Assembly (NCBI GenBank): GCA_963717125.1
Contig: CAVQVG010000007.1
Coordinates: 496,001-560,000 of the forward strand
Reading direction: 5' to 3'
Source of the DNA: RYN-230 sp963717125
GTDB lineage: Bacteria > Actinomycetota > Actinomycetes > Streptosporangiales > Streptosporangiaceae
DNA: 64,000 nucleotides
The notes under the pieces: generated by a model
Told to the model about the DNA's origin: nothing
Databases searched by the model: none
Seen by the model: the letters and a program-made list of their open reading frames with translations, nothing else
Made by a program: the position numbers and the translations under genes
In this document: piece by piece, positions 17,320 to 26,973 of the stretch
Numbering within the stretch: the stretch's first letter is position 1
Layout of the letters: every line of letters begins with the position of its first letter

Positions 17320-18297
17320 GTGGTCGTGGAGATGGGGGCCGGGGCCGAGCGCACGCTCGACGACCTGGTCGAGATAGCGCACCGGATCGGCAACGCCATC
17401 GAGTCGGTGATCGAGGGCAAGCCAGAGGCGGTGCGGCTGGCGCTGACCGTGCTGTTGGCCGAGGGGCATGTGCTGATCGAGGACGTCCCCGGGGTAGGCA
17501 AGACCATGCTGGCCAAGGCGCTGGCCAAATCCACCCATTGCACGGTGCAGCGCGTCCAGTTCACCCCGGACCTGCTGCCCAGCGACATCACCGGGGTGAG
17601 CGCGTACAACCAGGAGAGCCGCGAGTTCGAGTTCAAGCCGGGGCCGGTGTTCGCGAACATCGTGGTCGGCGACGAGATCAACCGGGCTTCCCCGAAGACC
17701 CAGTCCGCGCTGCTGGAATGCATGGAAGAACGGCAGGTGACGGTGGATGGCACCAGCTACCTGCTGGAGCGGCCGTTCATGGTCATCGCCACCCAGAACC
17801 CGGTGGAGATGGAAGGCACCTACCCGCTGCCCGAAGCGCAGCGGGACCGGTTCACCGCCCGGATCTTTATCGGCTATCCGAGCGCCGAGGCGGAGCTGGC
17901 CATGCTCGACCTGCACGGCTCCACGTCCCCGCTGGACACGCTGGAACCCGTGGCCAGCGCCGCCGACGTACGCGAGCTGATCGCGGCCGTGCGCCGGGTG
18001 CACGTGGCCGACGGGCTCAAGCAGTACGTCATCAGCCTGGTCAGCGCGACCAGGTCCGCCCCGGACCTGCGGCTCGGCGCCTCCCCGCGGGCGTCGCTGC
18101 ACCTGCTGCGGGCCAGCCGGGCCCGGGCCGCGCTGGACGGCCGTGACTTCGTGATCCCGGACGATGTCCAGGCGCTGGCCGGGCCGGTGCTCGCGCACCG
18201 GCTGCTGCCCTCGGCCGAGGCCATGGCGGAACGCCAGCTACCCGACCGGGTGGTGGCCGGCATCGTGGAGCGGCTTCCGCTGCCCCGGTTGCGCTAG
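17320..18297 (+). CDS. MoxR-family AAA+ ATPase
   Basis: AAA+ ATPase of the MoxR/RavA clade, thought to act as a chaperone for assembly of partner complexes. The 325 residues carry the Walker A motif DVPGVGKTMLAKAL, Walker B VVGDEINRAS, a sensor region around VIATQNPVEMEGTYPLPEAQ, and the C-terminal lid domain. The GTG start has AGGAGG 5 nt upstream. It is followed by a DUF58 gene and a transglutaminase gene, the conserved MoxR-DUF58-TgpA arrangement. It is transcribed divergently from mraZ. A family 2 repeat sits directly downstream. Confidence 0.92.
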   Translation: MVVEMGAGAERTLDDLVEIAHRIGNAIESVIEGKPEAVRLALTVLLAEGHVLIEDVPGVGKTMLAKALAKSTHCTVQRVQFTPDLLPSDITGVSAYNQESREFEFKPGPVFANIVVGDEINRASPKTQSALLECMEERQVTVDGTSYLLERPFMVIATQNPVEMEGTYPLPEAQRDRFTARIFIGYPSAEAELAMLDLHGSTSPLDTLEPVASAADVRELIAAVRRVHVADGLKQYVISLVSATRSAPDLRLGASPRASLHLLRASRARAALDGRDFVIPDDVQALAGPVLAHRLLPSAEAMAERQLPDRVVAGIVERLPLPRLR

Positions 18298-18302
18298 CCA
18301 GT

Positions 18303-18348
18303 CCGGGGGACGACCCCCCTGGACCCCCCGATCGCCGCTTCGCGCCGA
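18303..18348. repeat. Interspersed repeat family 2, intergenic copy
   Basis: A 46-bp element between the moxR-type gene and the DUF58 gene, starting 6 nt after the moxR stop. It has the same G-run/C-run hairpin and the GGACCCCCCGATCGCCGCTT and CGCGCCGA blocks as the copy inside ftsL (15207-15254), in the same orientation on the plus strand. Confidence 0.85.
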
Positions 18349-18432
18349 ACGCCGACTCGGAGCAGCATTCCGCCACGCCACACCCCACGCCGACCTGACG
18401 TAAGTTAGACAGGGTCTGGAGGAAGGGCCGGT

Positions 18433-19719
18433 ATGCGGGCGCTGTTCGCCGGATTCACCACACGCGGCAAATCATTCCTTGCGGCGGGCATCGTCGCAGG
18501 TGCTTTCGGGCTGGGCCTCGGCGAGCGAGCGCTGCTCAGCATCGGCATCGTGCTGATCGCGCTGCCGCTGCTGGCCGTGCTGGCCACCAGCCGGGCCAGG
18601 TACCGGATCCGCTGCAGCCGCCGGGTCACCCCGCTGCGGGTGCCGGCCGGGCAGAGCGCCACCGTCACCCTGCGGCTGGAGAACGTGTCCCGGCTGCCGA
18701 CCGGCCTCCTGCTGACCGAGGACACCCTGCCGTACTCGCTGGGCGTCCGGCGACGCTTCGTGCTGGAGCGGGTCGAGCCGGGCGGCTGGCGGGAGCTTAG
18801 GTACCCGATCCTGTCCGGGACCCGGGGCAAGTTCACCATCGGGCCGCTCCAGGTGCGGGTGACCGACGCCTTCGGGCTGGTCGAGCTGACCCGGTCGTTC
18901 GCCACGCGCAGCTCGCTGGTGGTCACCCCGCCGGTCATCCCGCTGTCGGCTGGTCCGCTGGCGGGCAGCTGGCGTGGTGAGGGCGGCGGCGGCCGGACCC
19001 GGACCGCGGACACGGCTGGCGAAGACGACGTCATCCCCCGGCCCTACCGGGAGGGTGACGAGCTGCGCCGGGTGCACTGGCGGTCCACCGCGCGGCACGG
19101 TGAGCTGATGGTCCGGCGTGAGGAGCAGCACTCCCGCAATCGCGCGGTGCTGCTCTTGGATACCCGGACCAGGGCGCACAGCGGGCCGGGGGCGGATTCC
19201 TCGTTCGAGTTCGCGGCCAGCGCGATGGCGTCCATCGGGGTGTACCTGGCCCGGGCCGGGCTGGACGGGCAGCTGGTCACCGACCAGGGCCCGGTGTCCG
19301 CGCCGGGCTCGTTCGAGGACACGCTGCTCGACACGCTCGCCGTGATCAAGCAGTCCCGGGGGAGCAACCTGGCCCGCGGCCTCGACCGGGTGACCGGCGG
19401 GACCGGCGGGCTGTTCCTGGTGGTGGCCGGACGGCTGTCCGCCGAGGAGGCCCGGCGGCTGGCCGCCGCCCGGCGGGACACCGGCCCGGCCATGGCCTTG
19501 CTGCTGGCCGTTTCCACCTGGGCCCCTGCGGCCGGGCGGCTGCCGCCGGACCCCGCCGAGGTGGACGTGGCTGCTGGACTGCTCCGGGCGGCCGGCTGGC
19601 GGGTGGTCATGGTCACCGCGGACACCTCGCTCCCGGCGGCCTGGAACCAGCTGCGGCACGCTCCTGAGCTGCCCGGCTACTTGGGGCGCATGGCTGGGCC
19701 GGCCGGAGTGGGCCGATGA
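18433..19719 (+). CDS. DUF58 domain protein
   Basis: A 428-residue protein with two N-terminal membrane helices (about 14-50), a beta-sandwich region and the DUF58 core PRPYREGDELRRVHWRSTAR near residues 200-219. A von Willebrand A-like part follows (LLLDTRTRAH). Such proteins are encoded with MoxR ATPases and transglutaminases, but the molecular role is not established. The stop overlaps the start of the transglutaminase gene (ATGA). A family 2 repeat lies in the 135-nt upstream gap. Confidence 0.88.
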   Translation: MRALFAGFTTRGKSFLAAGIVAGAFGLGLGERALLSIGIVLIALPLLAVLATSRARYRIRCSRRVTPLRVPAGQSATVTLRLENVSRLPTGLLLTEDTLPYSLGVRRRFVLERVEPGGWRELRYPILSGTRGKFTIGPLQVRVTDAFGLVELTRSFATRSSLVVTPPVIPLSAGPLAGSWRGEGGGGRTRTADTAGEDDVIPRPYREGDELRRVHWRSTARHGELMVRREEQHSRNRAVLLLDTRTRAHSGPGADSSFEFAASAMASIGVYLARAGLDGQLVTDQGPVSAPGSFEDTLLDTLAVIKQSRGSNLARGLDRVTGGTGGLFLVVAGRLSAEEARRLAAARRDTGPAMALLLAVSTWAPAAGRLPPDPAEVDVAAGLLRAAGWRVVMVTADTSLPAAWNQLRHAPELPGYLGRMAGPAGVGR

Positions 19720-22126
19720 GCAACCGGATGACGCTGGCCGCGGCGCTGGCCACGCTGGCCGCCTCGCTCTCGGTCTACCCGGTGGTGGCCGGCTGGCACT
19801 GGTTCTGGGTCGGGTTCGGCGCGGTGACTACGATCGCCGTGGTCGGCGCCCTGACCCGGCTGCGGCGGCTGCCGGTGGTGGTGTGCGCGCTGGCCGAAGT
19901 GGCCGCGCTGCTGCTGTTCGTGAATATCCAGTTCGCCAGCGCCAGGTCGGCTGGCCGACTGCTCCCGACCTGGGCTTCGCTGCACCGGCTGGGCACGCTG
20001 GTCGGCCTGGGGTTCCAGGAGACCAGCCGGTACGCCCCGCCCGCCCCGCCCTACCCAGCCATCCTGATCCTGGCCGTGACAGGGATCGGTGTGGTGGCCG
20101 TGGCCACCGACCTGATCGCGGTCCGGCTGCGCCGCCCGGCGGTCGCCGGGCTGCCGCTGCTGGTGCTGTTCTGCGTGCCGCTCACCACCAGCGCGCACCA
20201 GAGCGCGGCGGGCGAGATGGCCGTGTTCTGCCTGGGCATGGCCGGGTACCTGACCCTGCTGGCGGTTGACGGCCGGGAACGGCTGCGGCTGTGGGCCGGC
20301 TGGTCACGGTCTGGCAGCGCGACGACGACGCCGACCGGGACCGGTCCGGACCGGACACCAAGGAGCTGGCCGCGGCCGGGCGCCGGATCGCGCTGGCCGC
20401 CGTGGTGATCGCCTTGTTCGTCCCGCTGCTGGTGCCGGGGCTGGCCGAGCACAAGCTGTTCGCCAGCTCGGGGTCCGGTGACGGCCCGGGCATCCGGCAG
20501 GTCACGCTGCCCAACCCGCTGGTCCAGATGAACACCCAGCTGCACCGCACCGACGCGACCGACGTGCTCAGCTACCGGACCAGCGACCCTGACCCGCAGT
20601 ATCTCCAGGTCTATGTGCTGAGCAACCTGAGCACCCAGACCTGGACCCTGACGCCCACGCCGGGCCAGTCGCTGCAAGACGGGAAGCTGCCCACCACCCC
20701 CGGGCTGACCACGGGCACCCCGACCAGCACCGAGCACACCACGGTCACCCTGGCCAAGGGCCTGTCCGGCAGCCAGCAGACCGCGAGCTTCCTGCCGCTG
20801 CCCTACCCCGCGCGCACGGTGAACGTGGACGGGGACTGGCGGGTCGATCCGCGCACGCTGACCGTGTTCTCCGGGCAGGACCTGTCCGGGCTGCGCTACA
20901 CGGTGGACAGCCGTGAGGTGTCCCCGTCCGAGCAGGAGCTGGAACACGATGCCGGGCCGGTGCCGACCAACATCACGAGCAACTATCTCAGCGTGCCGCA
21001 GGTGTTCCGGGGGCTGGTCTCGCTGGCCGACAAGATCACCCGTGGCCAGACCTCGAGCTACGGCCAGGCCGTGGCGTTGCAGCGCTGGTTCGCCGATTCC
21101 GGCAAGTTCACCTACAGCCTCGATGTACAGGAGCCGGCCAGCTCGCAGGCGCTGATCCGGTTCCTGACCACCCAGCGCCGCGGGTACTGCCAGCAGTTCG
21201 CGTTCGCCATGGCGGTGCTGGCCCGGCTGCTCGGCATCCCGTCCCGGGTGGCGGTCGGTTACACCGCGGGCACGCCGGTGGGGCACGACCGGTGGGTGGT
21301 CAAGACAAGCGACGCGCACGCCTGGCCGGAACTGTATTTCCAGGGCGTCGGCTGGCTGCGCTTCGAGCCCACCCCGGCCGGCTCGGGCGGCCAGGCCACG
21401 GCCATCCAGCCCACGTACACCCTGCCGCCGGTGCTGGCCGCGCCAACCGGGCCGCAGGGGGCGCCGACCCCCGGCACCACCGCCCCGCAGCGGGGCTCGA
21501 GCAAGGCCCGCTCCGGCCCGCTGGCCAAGCTGGGGGAAGTGCCCGGTGAGGTCGGCGTAGGCGGGGCCGGGGCCACCCGGAACCCGGCGCCGGCCTGGCT
21601 GCTGTCGCTGGCCGCGCTGGCCGCGCTGGCCCTGGTCACGCCGCGCACGGTCCGGTCGGTCCGCCGCCGGCGCCGCTGGCGCGGCGCGGCGGGCGACCGC
21701 GGCCGCGCCGAGGCGGCCTGGCTCGAACTGCTCGACGACCTGACCGACTACCAGATTGCCTGGTCGCCCAGTGCCTCCCCGCGCGCCCTGGCCCGCCAGA
21801 TCACCGCGGACCGGCTGCTGACGCCGGCCCAGGACGAGGCGCTCATCCGGATCGCCCGGGCCGCCGAGCGGGCCCGGTATGCCCGTGAGCCGGCCGACTC
21901 GGCCAGTCTGCGGGCCGACACCGATCAGATCCGGCGGGCGCTCGCCAGGCACGCCTCCCGGCGGGCGCGCTGGCGGGCACGGCTGCTGCCGCCGTCCGCG
22001 CTGCTGCCGGTGCGCACCGGGCTACAGCACGCCCTGGACGTGTTCGGCTGGATGGACGTAGCCGCCCACCGGGTCAGCGGCATCGTCCGCCGGGCGGGCG
22101 GTCAGCCGGGCAAGGCCCGGGCCTGA
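19716..22126 (+). CDS. TgpA-type membrane transglutaminase, apparent frameshift
   Basis: A membrane protein with an N-terminal multi-helix domain (TgpA_N/DUF3488) and a transglutaminase core. The first half reads in one frame from the ATG at 19716 to about 20290 (GRERLRLW). The natural continuation (GRLVTVWQRDDDADRDR) is in another frame from about 20291. One extra G in the run at about 20291-20295 would restore a single protein of about 800 residues. The second part holds the transglutaminase triad region: Cys in RRGYCQQFAFAMAVL, His in SDAHAWPELYF and the following acidic residue. A later membrane helix (AWLLSLAALAALALV) and a C-terminal DUF4129-like region follow. It could be a sequencing error, a pseudogene or a split gene with a GTG start at 20291. 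Confidence 0.85.
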
Positions 22127-22127
22127 C

Positions 22128-22299
22128 CCGCGCCGAAGGGCCGCGCCGCCGACTGGACTGAGGAGCGCGGAGCGAGGAACGAGCGATCGAGCGACGAGGG
22201 AAGTCGGCGGTTACAAGCGGCCCGGAGGCGCAAGAGAGCAGAGCACGAGCGCCCGAGCGACGAGGGAAGCTCGGCGGGTACAGCGCCCCCGGAGGCGCC
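22128..22299. repeat. Interspersed repeat family 1, intergenic copy with partial duplication
   Basis: This element fills the gap between the transglutaminase gene and the DUF3040 gene in inverted orientation relative to the ftsI copy. A full unit (22128-22232) contains CGCCGCCGACTGGACTGAGG, GCGAGGAACGAGCGATCGAG and CGACGAGGGAAGTCGGCGG. It is followed by a second, shorter unit (22233-22299) with GCGACGAGGGAAGCTCGGCG and the terminal GCGCCCCCGGAGGCGCC hairpin. Confidence 0.85.
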
Positions 22300-22304
22300 A
22301 AAAA

Positions 22305-22733
22305 TTACTGCCCGCGCTCCTGGCGGCGGCGCCAGCGCTCTTCCAGCCGCTCCATGAAGCGGGTCCGGCTCCGGGGCTGGGCGGCCGACCGGGCCGACCG
22401 GGCCGGCCGGGCCCGCCGCTCCCGGGCCGGGCCACGCCCGACCGCGCCGCCGGACATGTGCCGCCAGCTGGACAGGGCCCACATCGAGCAGGCCAGCATG
22501 ACCACGAAGCCAGCTACGCCGACCACAGTGAGCTTGGATACGACACCGGCCAGCAGCAGGCCGACGCCGAGCAAGAACCCGATCGCCGCCTCAACGATCC
22601 GGCGCTTGTAGTGCACCCGGGGATCCTTCGCGCGCACGGCCTGCGCGAATTTTGGATCCTCGGCATAGAGCGCACGCTCGATCTGCTCGAGCTGACGCTG
22701 CTCGTGCTCAGACAGCGGCACGGCGCCTCCCAT
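22305..22733 (-). CDS. DUF3040 domain membrane protein
   Basis: A small actinobacterial membrane protein of 142 residues. The N-terminus PLSEHEQRQLEQIERALYAEDPKFA is the DUF3040 signature, broken here at its family start around residue 6. Two hydrophobic helices follow (about 50-88), then an Arg-rich cytoplasmic tail. Function is unknown. It is convergent with the transglutaminase gene across a family 1 repeat. The start could be the ATG at 22733 or the GTG five codons later. Confidence 0.88.
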   Translation of the reverse strand: MGGAVPLSEHEQRQLEQIERALYAEDPKFAQAVRAKDPRVHYKRRIVEAAIGFLLGVGLLLAGVVSKLTVVGVAGFVVMLACSMWALSSWRHMSGGAVGRGPARERRARPARSARSAAQPRSRTRFMERLEERWRRRQERGQ

Positions 22734-22948
22734 GAAACCTCGCGCGCGGGGACGGGTGCGATGACTTCATCTCACGGTCCAGATTCTTCCTCAAGAATAC
22801 GAGCCTGGCCGCTCTGGGTGGAAGGGTAGTGGAAGGGTAAAGGGTTTCCGGTCCGGGCCAGCCGCCCAATTGCCCGCTCACCGCACGCCCACCGAGCCAG
22901 GGTTCCACCAAACGGGTATTCGAATTCATGCCGTTAGGGGCGATCATA

Positions 22949-24196
22949 TCAGCCTTCTTCCAGCGGCCGCGGCGCGGGCGTCCCGGGCCGCTGCCCGGTC
23001 ACCAGGGCAGCTGGCCGCACCGAATCGGCGCCGAACCGCCCGCTGATCCGGTCCAGCGCCCGTTCCGCGTCGCGCCAGCCGGCCGCCCGGTCGCCGAAAG
23101 CCAGCTGGGTGGCGGACCGGGACGACGGGACCAGGCCGTTCGCCCGCACCCCGACCAGGCGGAGCCGGGCCCGCGAGTCGAGGCCGGACGCGCTGTACAG
23201 CGCGCAGGCGGTCGCGTAGATGGTCTGCGCCACGTCGGTGGGCTCGGGCAGCGTGCGTGACCTGGTGATGGTGGTGAAGTTAGCCAGCCTGAGCTTGATC
23301 ACCACGGTTCGGGCCAGGGCACCGGCCGAACGCAGGCCACGGGCGGTCCGCCCGGAGAGCCGGAGCAGCTCGCGGCGGATCACCTCCGGGTCGTCAACGT
23401 CGCTGGGGAACGTCTCTTCCGCGCCGATGCTCTTCTCCGGGACACGGCTGACCACCGGCCGCTCATCGCGCCCCCCGGCCAGCGCGGCCAGGTGAGCGCC
23501 GGCCGCCGGGCCGAGCTCACGCTGCAGGGTCAACACGGGGATCTGCGCGATGTCGCCGACCGTGCGCAGCCCGAGCCGGGCCAGCACCTGCCCGGTCTGC
23601 TCGCCCACCCCCCACAGCGCGGCCACCGGCAGCGGGTGCAGGAAGCCCAGCACACCATCGGCTGGCACCACCAGCAGCCCGTCCGGCTTGCACCGGGCCG
23701 AGGCCAGCTTGGCCACGAACTTGCAGGAAGCGACCCCGACCGAGCAGGTGATGCCCTGCTGATCGGCGATCGTGGCCCGGATCAGCTCGCCGATCTCGGC
23801 CGGCTGGCCGAGCCGGCGGATCGCCCCGGACACGTCGAGGAAGGCCTCGTCCAGCGCGAGCGGCTCCACCTCCGGGGTGACCGACCGGAAGACCTCCATG
23901 ACTTCCCGGGACACGGCGGCATAGACCCCGTGCCGGGGCGGGATGAAGATGGCCTGCGGGCACAGCCGCCGGGCTCGGGTCACCGGCATGGCCGAGCGCA
24001 CCCCGAACACCCGCGCCGGATAGGACGCGGAGAGCACCACGCCACGGCTGGAGGTGGCGCCCACGATCACCGGCTGCCCGGCCAGTTCGGGCCGGTCCCG
24101 CAGCTCCACACCGGCGTAGAACGCGTCCATGTCCACGTGCAGGATGTGGCAGCCGCGGTCGTCCGCGGCGGCCGGCTCAGCGGAATCCAAGGACAT
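22949..24196 (-). CDS. dinB: DNA polymerase IV (Y-family, DinB)
   Basis: Y-family translesion polymerase. It has 415 residues from the ATG at 24196. Palm-domain catalytic acids are in HVDMDAFYAGVE and ALDEAFLDVSG. VGVASCKFVAKLAS is a conserved fingers/palm motif, and the little-finger domain follows from about residue 250. The start overlaps the upstream methyltransferase by 20 nt. The longer open frame upstream does not resemble DinB. No beta-clamp motif could be assigned with confidence at the C-terminus. Confidence 0.94.
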   Translation of the reverse strand: MSLDSAEPAAADDRGCHILHVDMDAFYAGVELRDRPELAGQPVIVGATSSRGVVLSASYPARVFGVRSAMPVTRARRLCPQAIFIPPRHGVYAAVSREVMEVFRSVTPEVEPLALDEAFLDVSGAIRRLGQPAEIGELIRATIADQQGITCSVGVASCKFVAKLASARCKPDGLLVVPADGVLGFLHPLPVAALWGVGEQTGQVLARLGLRTVGDIAQIPVLTLQRELGPAAGAHLAALAGGRDERPVVSRVPEKSIGAEETFPSDVDDPEVIRRELLRLSGRTARGLRSAGALARTVVIKLRLANFTTITRSRTLPEPTDVAQTIYATACALYSASGLDSRARLRLVGVRANGLVPSSRSATQLAFGDRAAGWRDAERALDRISGRFGADSVRPAALVTGQRPGTPAPRPLEEG

Positions 24197-24983
24197 GAAA
24201 CTGCGCCGCGATGTCATGGAAGGCCGGGTGCACCGAGGTGGCCCGCTCCAGCGCCAGCAGGGCGTCCGCGGCCCCCGGGTCGACATCGGCGAACGAGCCG
24301 GGGACCAGATCGGTGAACACCCGGATGCCGTGCGCCGGGCCGGGCCGCAGCCCGGCCTCCTCGATCAGCCCGGTCACCTCGGCCAGGGTGAACCGGCGCG
24401 GGGTCACGCTGCCCGTTGCGGCGACCGCGGCCAGCAGCCGCCGCGCATCGTCGAAGCGCCCGGCCAGAGCGCGGTGGATGACCGCCGCGACCGCGCTGGC
24501 GGCCAGCACGCTCACCGCGCCGCCCGGCCGCAGCACGCTCGCCACCGCCGTCATCGCCGCGGCCGGGGAATCGACGTACTCCAGCACGCTGTGGCACAGC
24601 ACCAGATCGGCGCCCTGGCCGCCGACCAGCGCGGCCAGGTCGGTGGCGTCCCCCTGGACCGCGCGCAGCGGCACCGACATCTCGGCCGCGCGGCGCTGCG
24701 CGGCGGCCAGTGAGTCCGGGCTCGGGTCGAGCACCGTGACCGTGTGCCCGGCCGCGGCCAGCGGCACCGCGAAGCCCCCGGTCCCACCGCCCGCGTCGAT
24801 GATGTCCAGCTGGGCCCGCCCGGTCTGCGCGGTCAGCTCGGCGGTCACCGCCGCCAGCACGTCGCGGACCACCACGGTGCGCGCGTCGTCGTACCTGTCC
24901 ATCCGGTGGCCCGGCACGCCCCGTTCCGGCGCGGGCCGGTCATCCGCGTACTGCGCCTGCCCAGGCTGTGCCTGCACGGCCAC
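24177..24983 (-). CDS. Class I SAM-dependent methyltransferase
   Basis: A 268-residue methyltransferase with the glycine-rich SAM motif IIDAGGGTGGFAVPLA (about 60-75), the acidic motif II VLDPSPDSL and GDATDLAAL. The substrate is not recognisable. It overlaps the start of dinB by 20 nt, so the two are cotranscribed. The ATG or GTG at the annotated start gives a Gln-rich N-terminus of about 30 residues without clear fold, so the true start may be internal. Confidence 0.85.
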   Translation of the reverse strand: MAVQAQPGQAQYADDRPAPERGVPGHRMDRYDDARTVVVRDVLAAVTAELTAQTGRAQLDIIDAGGGTGGFAVPLAAAGHTVTVLDPSPDSLAAAQRRAAEMSVPLRAVQGDATDLAALVGGQGADLVLCHSVLEYVDSPAAAMTAVASVLRPGGAVSVLAASAVAAVIHRALAGRFDDARRLLAAVAATGSVTPRRFTLAEVTGLIEEAGLRPGPAHGIRVFTDLVPGSFADVDPGAADALLALERATSVHPAFHDIAAQFHVLGFR

Positions 24984-25292
24984 CCTCCTCGCTCACCCTG
25001 GTCCCAATGTAGTGCTGATCAACGACAAGCCCGGGACGTCCCCCGGACGTGCCCGGTCGTGGTGAACCATGCTTGGCCAGAAACCGTGGTGATAGCAGCG
25101 GTTCCCGACGAAAACCCCCAGTCGGCGCGCACCCTTTACTACCTGGATTAGCACCGGCATCGGCGGGCAGAACTACGCCAGCATGGCAGGGCCTTTGAGG
25201 TATCTGCCGCTTTGCTCTGAGCTGTCTAGGAGAATGGTCATCGATGTCCAAACCGGCCTCGCGTCCGCGACGCAACCCCTAGGCTCTCCCCC
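24984..25292. other. Divergent intergenic region
   Basis: 309 nt between two divergent genes. It contains the small inverted segment GGGACGTCCCCCGGACGTGCCC (25030-25055 region; arms GGACGTCC and GGACGTGC). No open frame with family similarity, no clear promoter pair and no RNA gene were recognised. Confidence 0.4.
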
Positions 25293-25928
25293 ATGCACGA
25301 GCACCTTGAGCTTCCCCGGCCGCTGCGGTTGCTCCGTTGCACCGGGCTGAGCCTGAGCGAGTCCGTCGGTCTCCCCCTCGCGGCCTACGTCCTCGGCGCC
25401 TGGCTCGGCGGCCAGACCGTCGGGCTGCTCGTGGGAACGGGGGCGATCTGGGCCACCGCGCTGATCCGCAAGATCTTCTCGGGGTCGGTGCCCAGCCTGC
25501 TGACGATCTCAGCCATCGTGCTCACCCTGCAGACCGTGCTGGTCCTGGCCACCGGCGAACTGTGGATCTTCCTGCTGCAGTTCCCGCTCGGCTACCTGAT
25601 CATGTTCTTCCTGTTCGCCCGGACCGCCCGCGGCCCGAACCCGATCGTGGCCAAGCTGGCCGCCGAGGTCGTGGCGCTGCGCCATCCGGCCCACCACCCG
25701 GGGCTGCACCGGTTCTTCCAGGGCGCCACCTGGCTCTGGTCCGGCATCTTCCTGGCCCTCACCGCCGGCCTGGGCGTGATGATGGTGACCGAGACGGCCA
25801 GCATGTTCCTGATGCTTTCCACCGTGGCCACGATCGCCCTGACCGTAGCCGGCATCGGCGCATCCGTGCTCTGGTTCATTTCCGTACTGCGCAAACACGG
25901 CCTGCAAGTCAGGTTCGCCGCAGCCTAA
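25293..25928 (+). CDS. VC0807-like integral membrane protein
   Basis: A 211-residue protein with about six hydrophobic helices in pairs, including LAAYVLGAWLGGQTVGLLVG, LLTISAIVLTLQTVLVLATG and TASMFLMLSTVATIALTVAG. The pattern, and motifs such as GTGAIWATALIRKIFSG, resemble the VC0807/DUF3159 group of intracellular-septation-like membrane proteins. Function is unknown. It stands alone, convergent with nusB 29 nt away. Confidence 0.6.
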   Translation: MHEHLELPRPLRLLRCTGLSLSESVGLPLAAYVLGAWLGGQTVGLLVGTGAIWATALIRKIFSGSVPSLLTISAIVLTLQTVLVLATGELWIFLLQFPLGYLIMFFLFARTARGPNPIVAKLAAEVVALRHPAHHPGLHRFFQGATWLWSGIFLALTAGLGVMMVTETASMFLMLSTVATIALTVAGIGASVLWFISVLRKHGLQVRFAAA

Positions 25929-25957
25929 CTGGCGTTAAGCAAAAGTTTTGGGTTTTA

Positions 25958-26368
25958 TCAGACGCTGAGCGTGGGCTTGAGTTCGAGCAGCCGTCCGAGC
26001 AGGCCATTCACGAACGTGGGCGACGCGTCGGTGGACAGGTCGCGGGCCAGCAGCACCGCCTCGCTGATGGCCACCGCATCCGGCACGTCGTCCGCCCAGA
26101 GCAGCTCGTAGAGGCCGATGCGCAGCACGTTACGGTCAACCGCCGGCATCCGGTCCAGCGACCAGCCCTGGGCGTGCTCGGCCAGCAGCTCGTCAATGCG
26201 CTCGCGGTGCGCCTGGACGCCGCGGACCAGTTCCTGGGCGTACTCGCTGACCGGCGGGCTGGCCGCGATGATGCGCTGCTCCAGCACGTCCGGCACGGGC
26301 TCGCCGCGCACCTCCGCCTCGAACAGGATGTCAAGGGCCCGTTTGCGGGCCTTACTGCGCGCGGGCAC
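25958..26368 (-). CDS. nusB: Transcription antitermination factor NusB
   Basis: All-alpha NusB, which with NusE (S10) binds boxA RNA in rRNA antitermination. It has 136 residues from the GTG at 26368, giving VPARSKARKRALDILFEAEV, the usual NusB N-terminus. Later motifs are LVRGVQAHRERIDELL, RMPAVDRNVLRIGLYELLW, AISEAVLLARDLSTD and FVNGLLGRLL. A GTG 10 codons upstream, inside efp, is a possible alternative. It lies 7 nt after the efp stop, the conserved efp-nusB pair. Confidence 0.95.
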   Translation of the reverse strand: MPARSKARKRALDILFEAEVRGEPVPDVLEQRIIAASPPVSEYAQELVRGVQAHRERIDELLAEHAQGWSLDRMPAVDRNVLRIGLYELLWADDVPDAVAISEAVLLARDLSTDASPTFVNGLLGRLLELKPTLSV

Positions 26369-26375
26369 CGGCTGG

Positions 26376-26933
26376 TCAGGCGCGGCCGAGGTAGCCACCC
26401 GTGCGGGTGTCCACCTTGACCCTTTCCCCGGTAGTGATGAACAGCGGCACCTGGACCTGCGCGCCGGTCTCCAGCGTGGCCAGCTTGGTGCCGCCGGTGG
26501 ACCGGTCGCCCTGCACACCGGGGTCGGTCTGGCTGACGGTCAGCTCTACCGAGGCGGGCAGCTCGACGTACAGCGGGGTGCCGTCGTTGAACGCGACCGT
26601 CGCGGTCTGCTCCTCGAGCAGGTAGTCCGCGGCATCACCCACCGTGTCCTTGGGGATGTGCGGCTGGTCGTAGTCCTGGGTGTCCATGAACACGAAGTCG
26701 TCGCCCTCGCGGTAGAGATACTGCATCTCCCGCCTGTCAACGTTGGCCACGTCGACCTTGACCCCGGCGTTGAAGGTGCGATCCACGACCTTCCCGGAGA
26801 GCACGTTCTTCAGCTTGGAGCGGACAAAGGCACCGCCCTTGCCCGGCTTGACGTGCTGGAAGTCGACGACGGTCCAGAGCTGGCCGTCGATGTTCAGCGT
26901 CATGCCGTTCTTGAGGTCGTTCGTGGTGGCCAC
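26376..26933 (-). CDS. efp: Elongation factor P
   Basis: Translation factor that relieves stalling at polyproline stretches. It has 185 residues from the GTG at 26933, with AGGAG upstream. The KOW-like domain I has VKPGKGGAF with the lysine loop at about residues 29-37, and two OB domains follow (VELTVSQTDPGVQGDRSTGG). It sits between an Xaa-Pro peptidase gene and nusB, the conserved pepQ-efp-nusB order. In Streptomyces these genes are joined to the aro cluster, but here aro is 14 kb away. Confidence 0.96.
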   Translation of the reverse strand: MATTNDLKNGMTLNIDGQLWTVVDFQHVKPGKGGAFVRSKLKNVLSGKVVDRTFNAGVKVDVANVDRREMQYLYREGDDFVFMDTQDYDQPHIPKDTVGDAADYLLEEQTATVAFNDGTPLYVELPASVELTVSQTDPGVQGDRSTGGTKLATLETGAQVQVPLFITTGERVKVDTRTGGYLGRA

Positions 26934-26973
26934 GTCTGTGTATCTCCTGCGTACGGGTAAGCCCGCCTGCCGG

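Noticed and set aside
20280..20310. Programmed ribosomal frameshift in the transglutaminase gene
   Set aside because: No slippery heptamer or downstream pseudoknot was recognised, and two other genes in the window have similar single-base indels.
24984..25292. Hidden small gene in the divergent gap
   Set aside because: No frame with plausible start, ribosome site and coding-type third positions was found.
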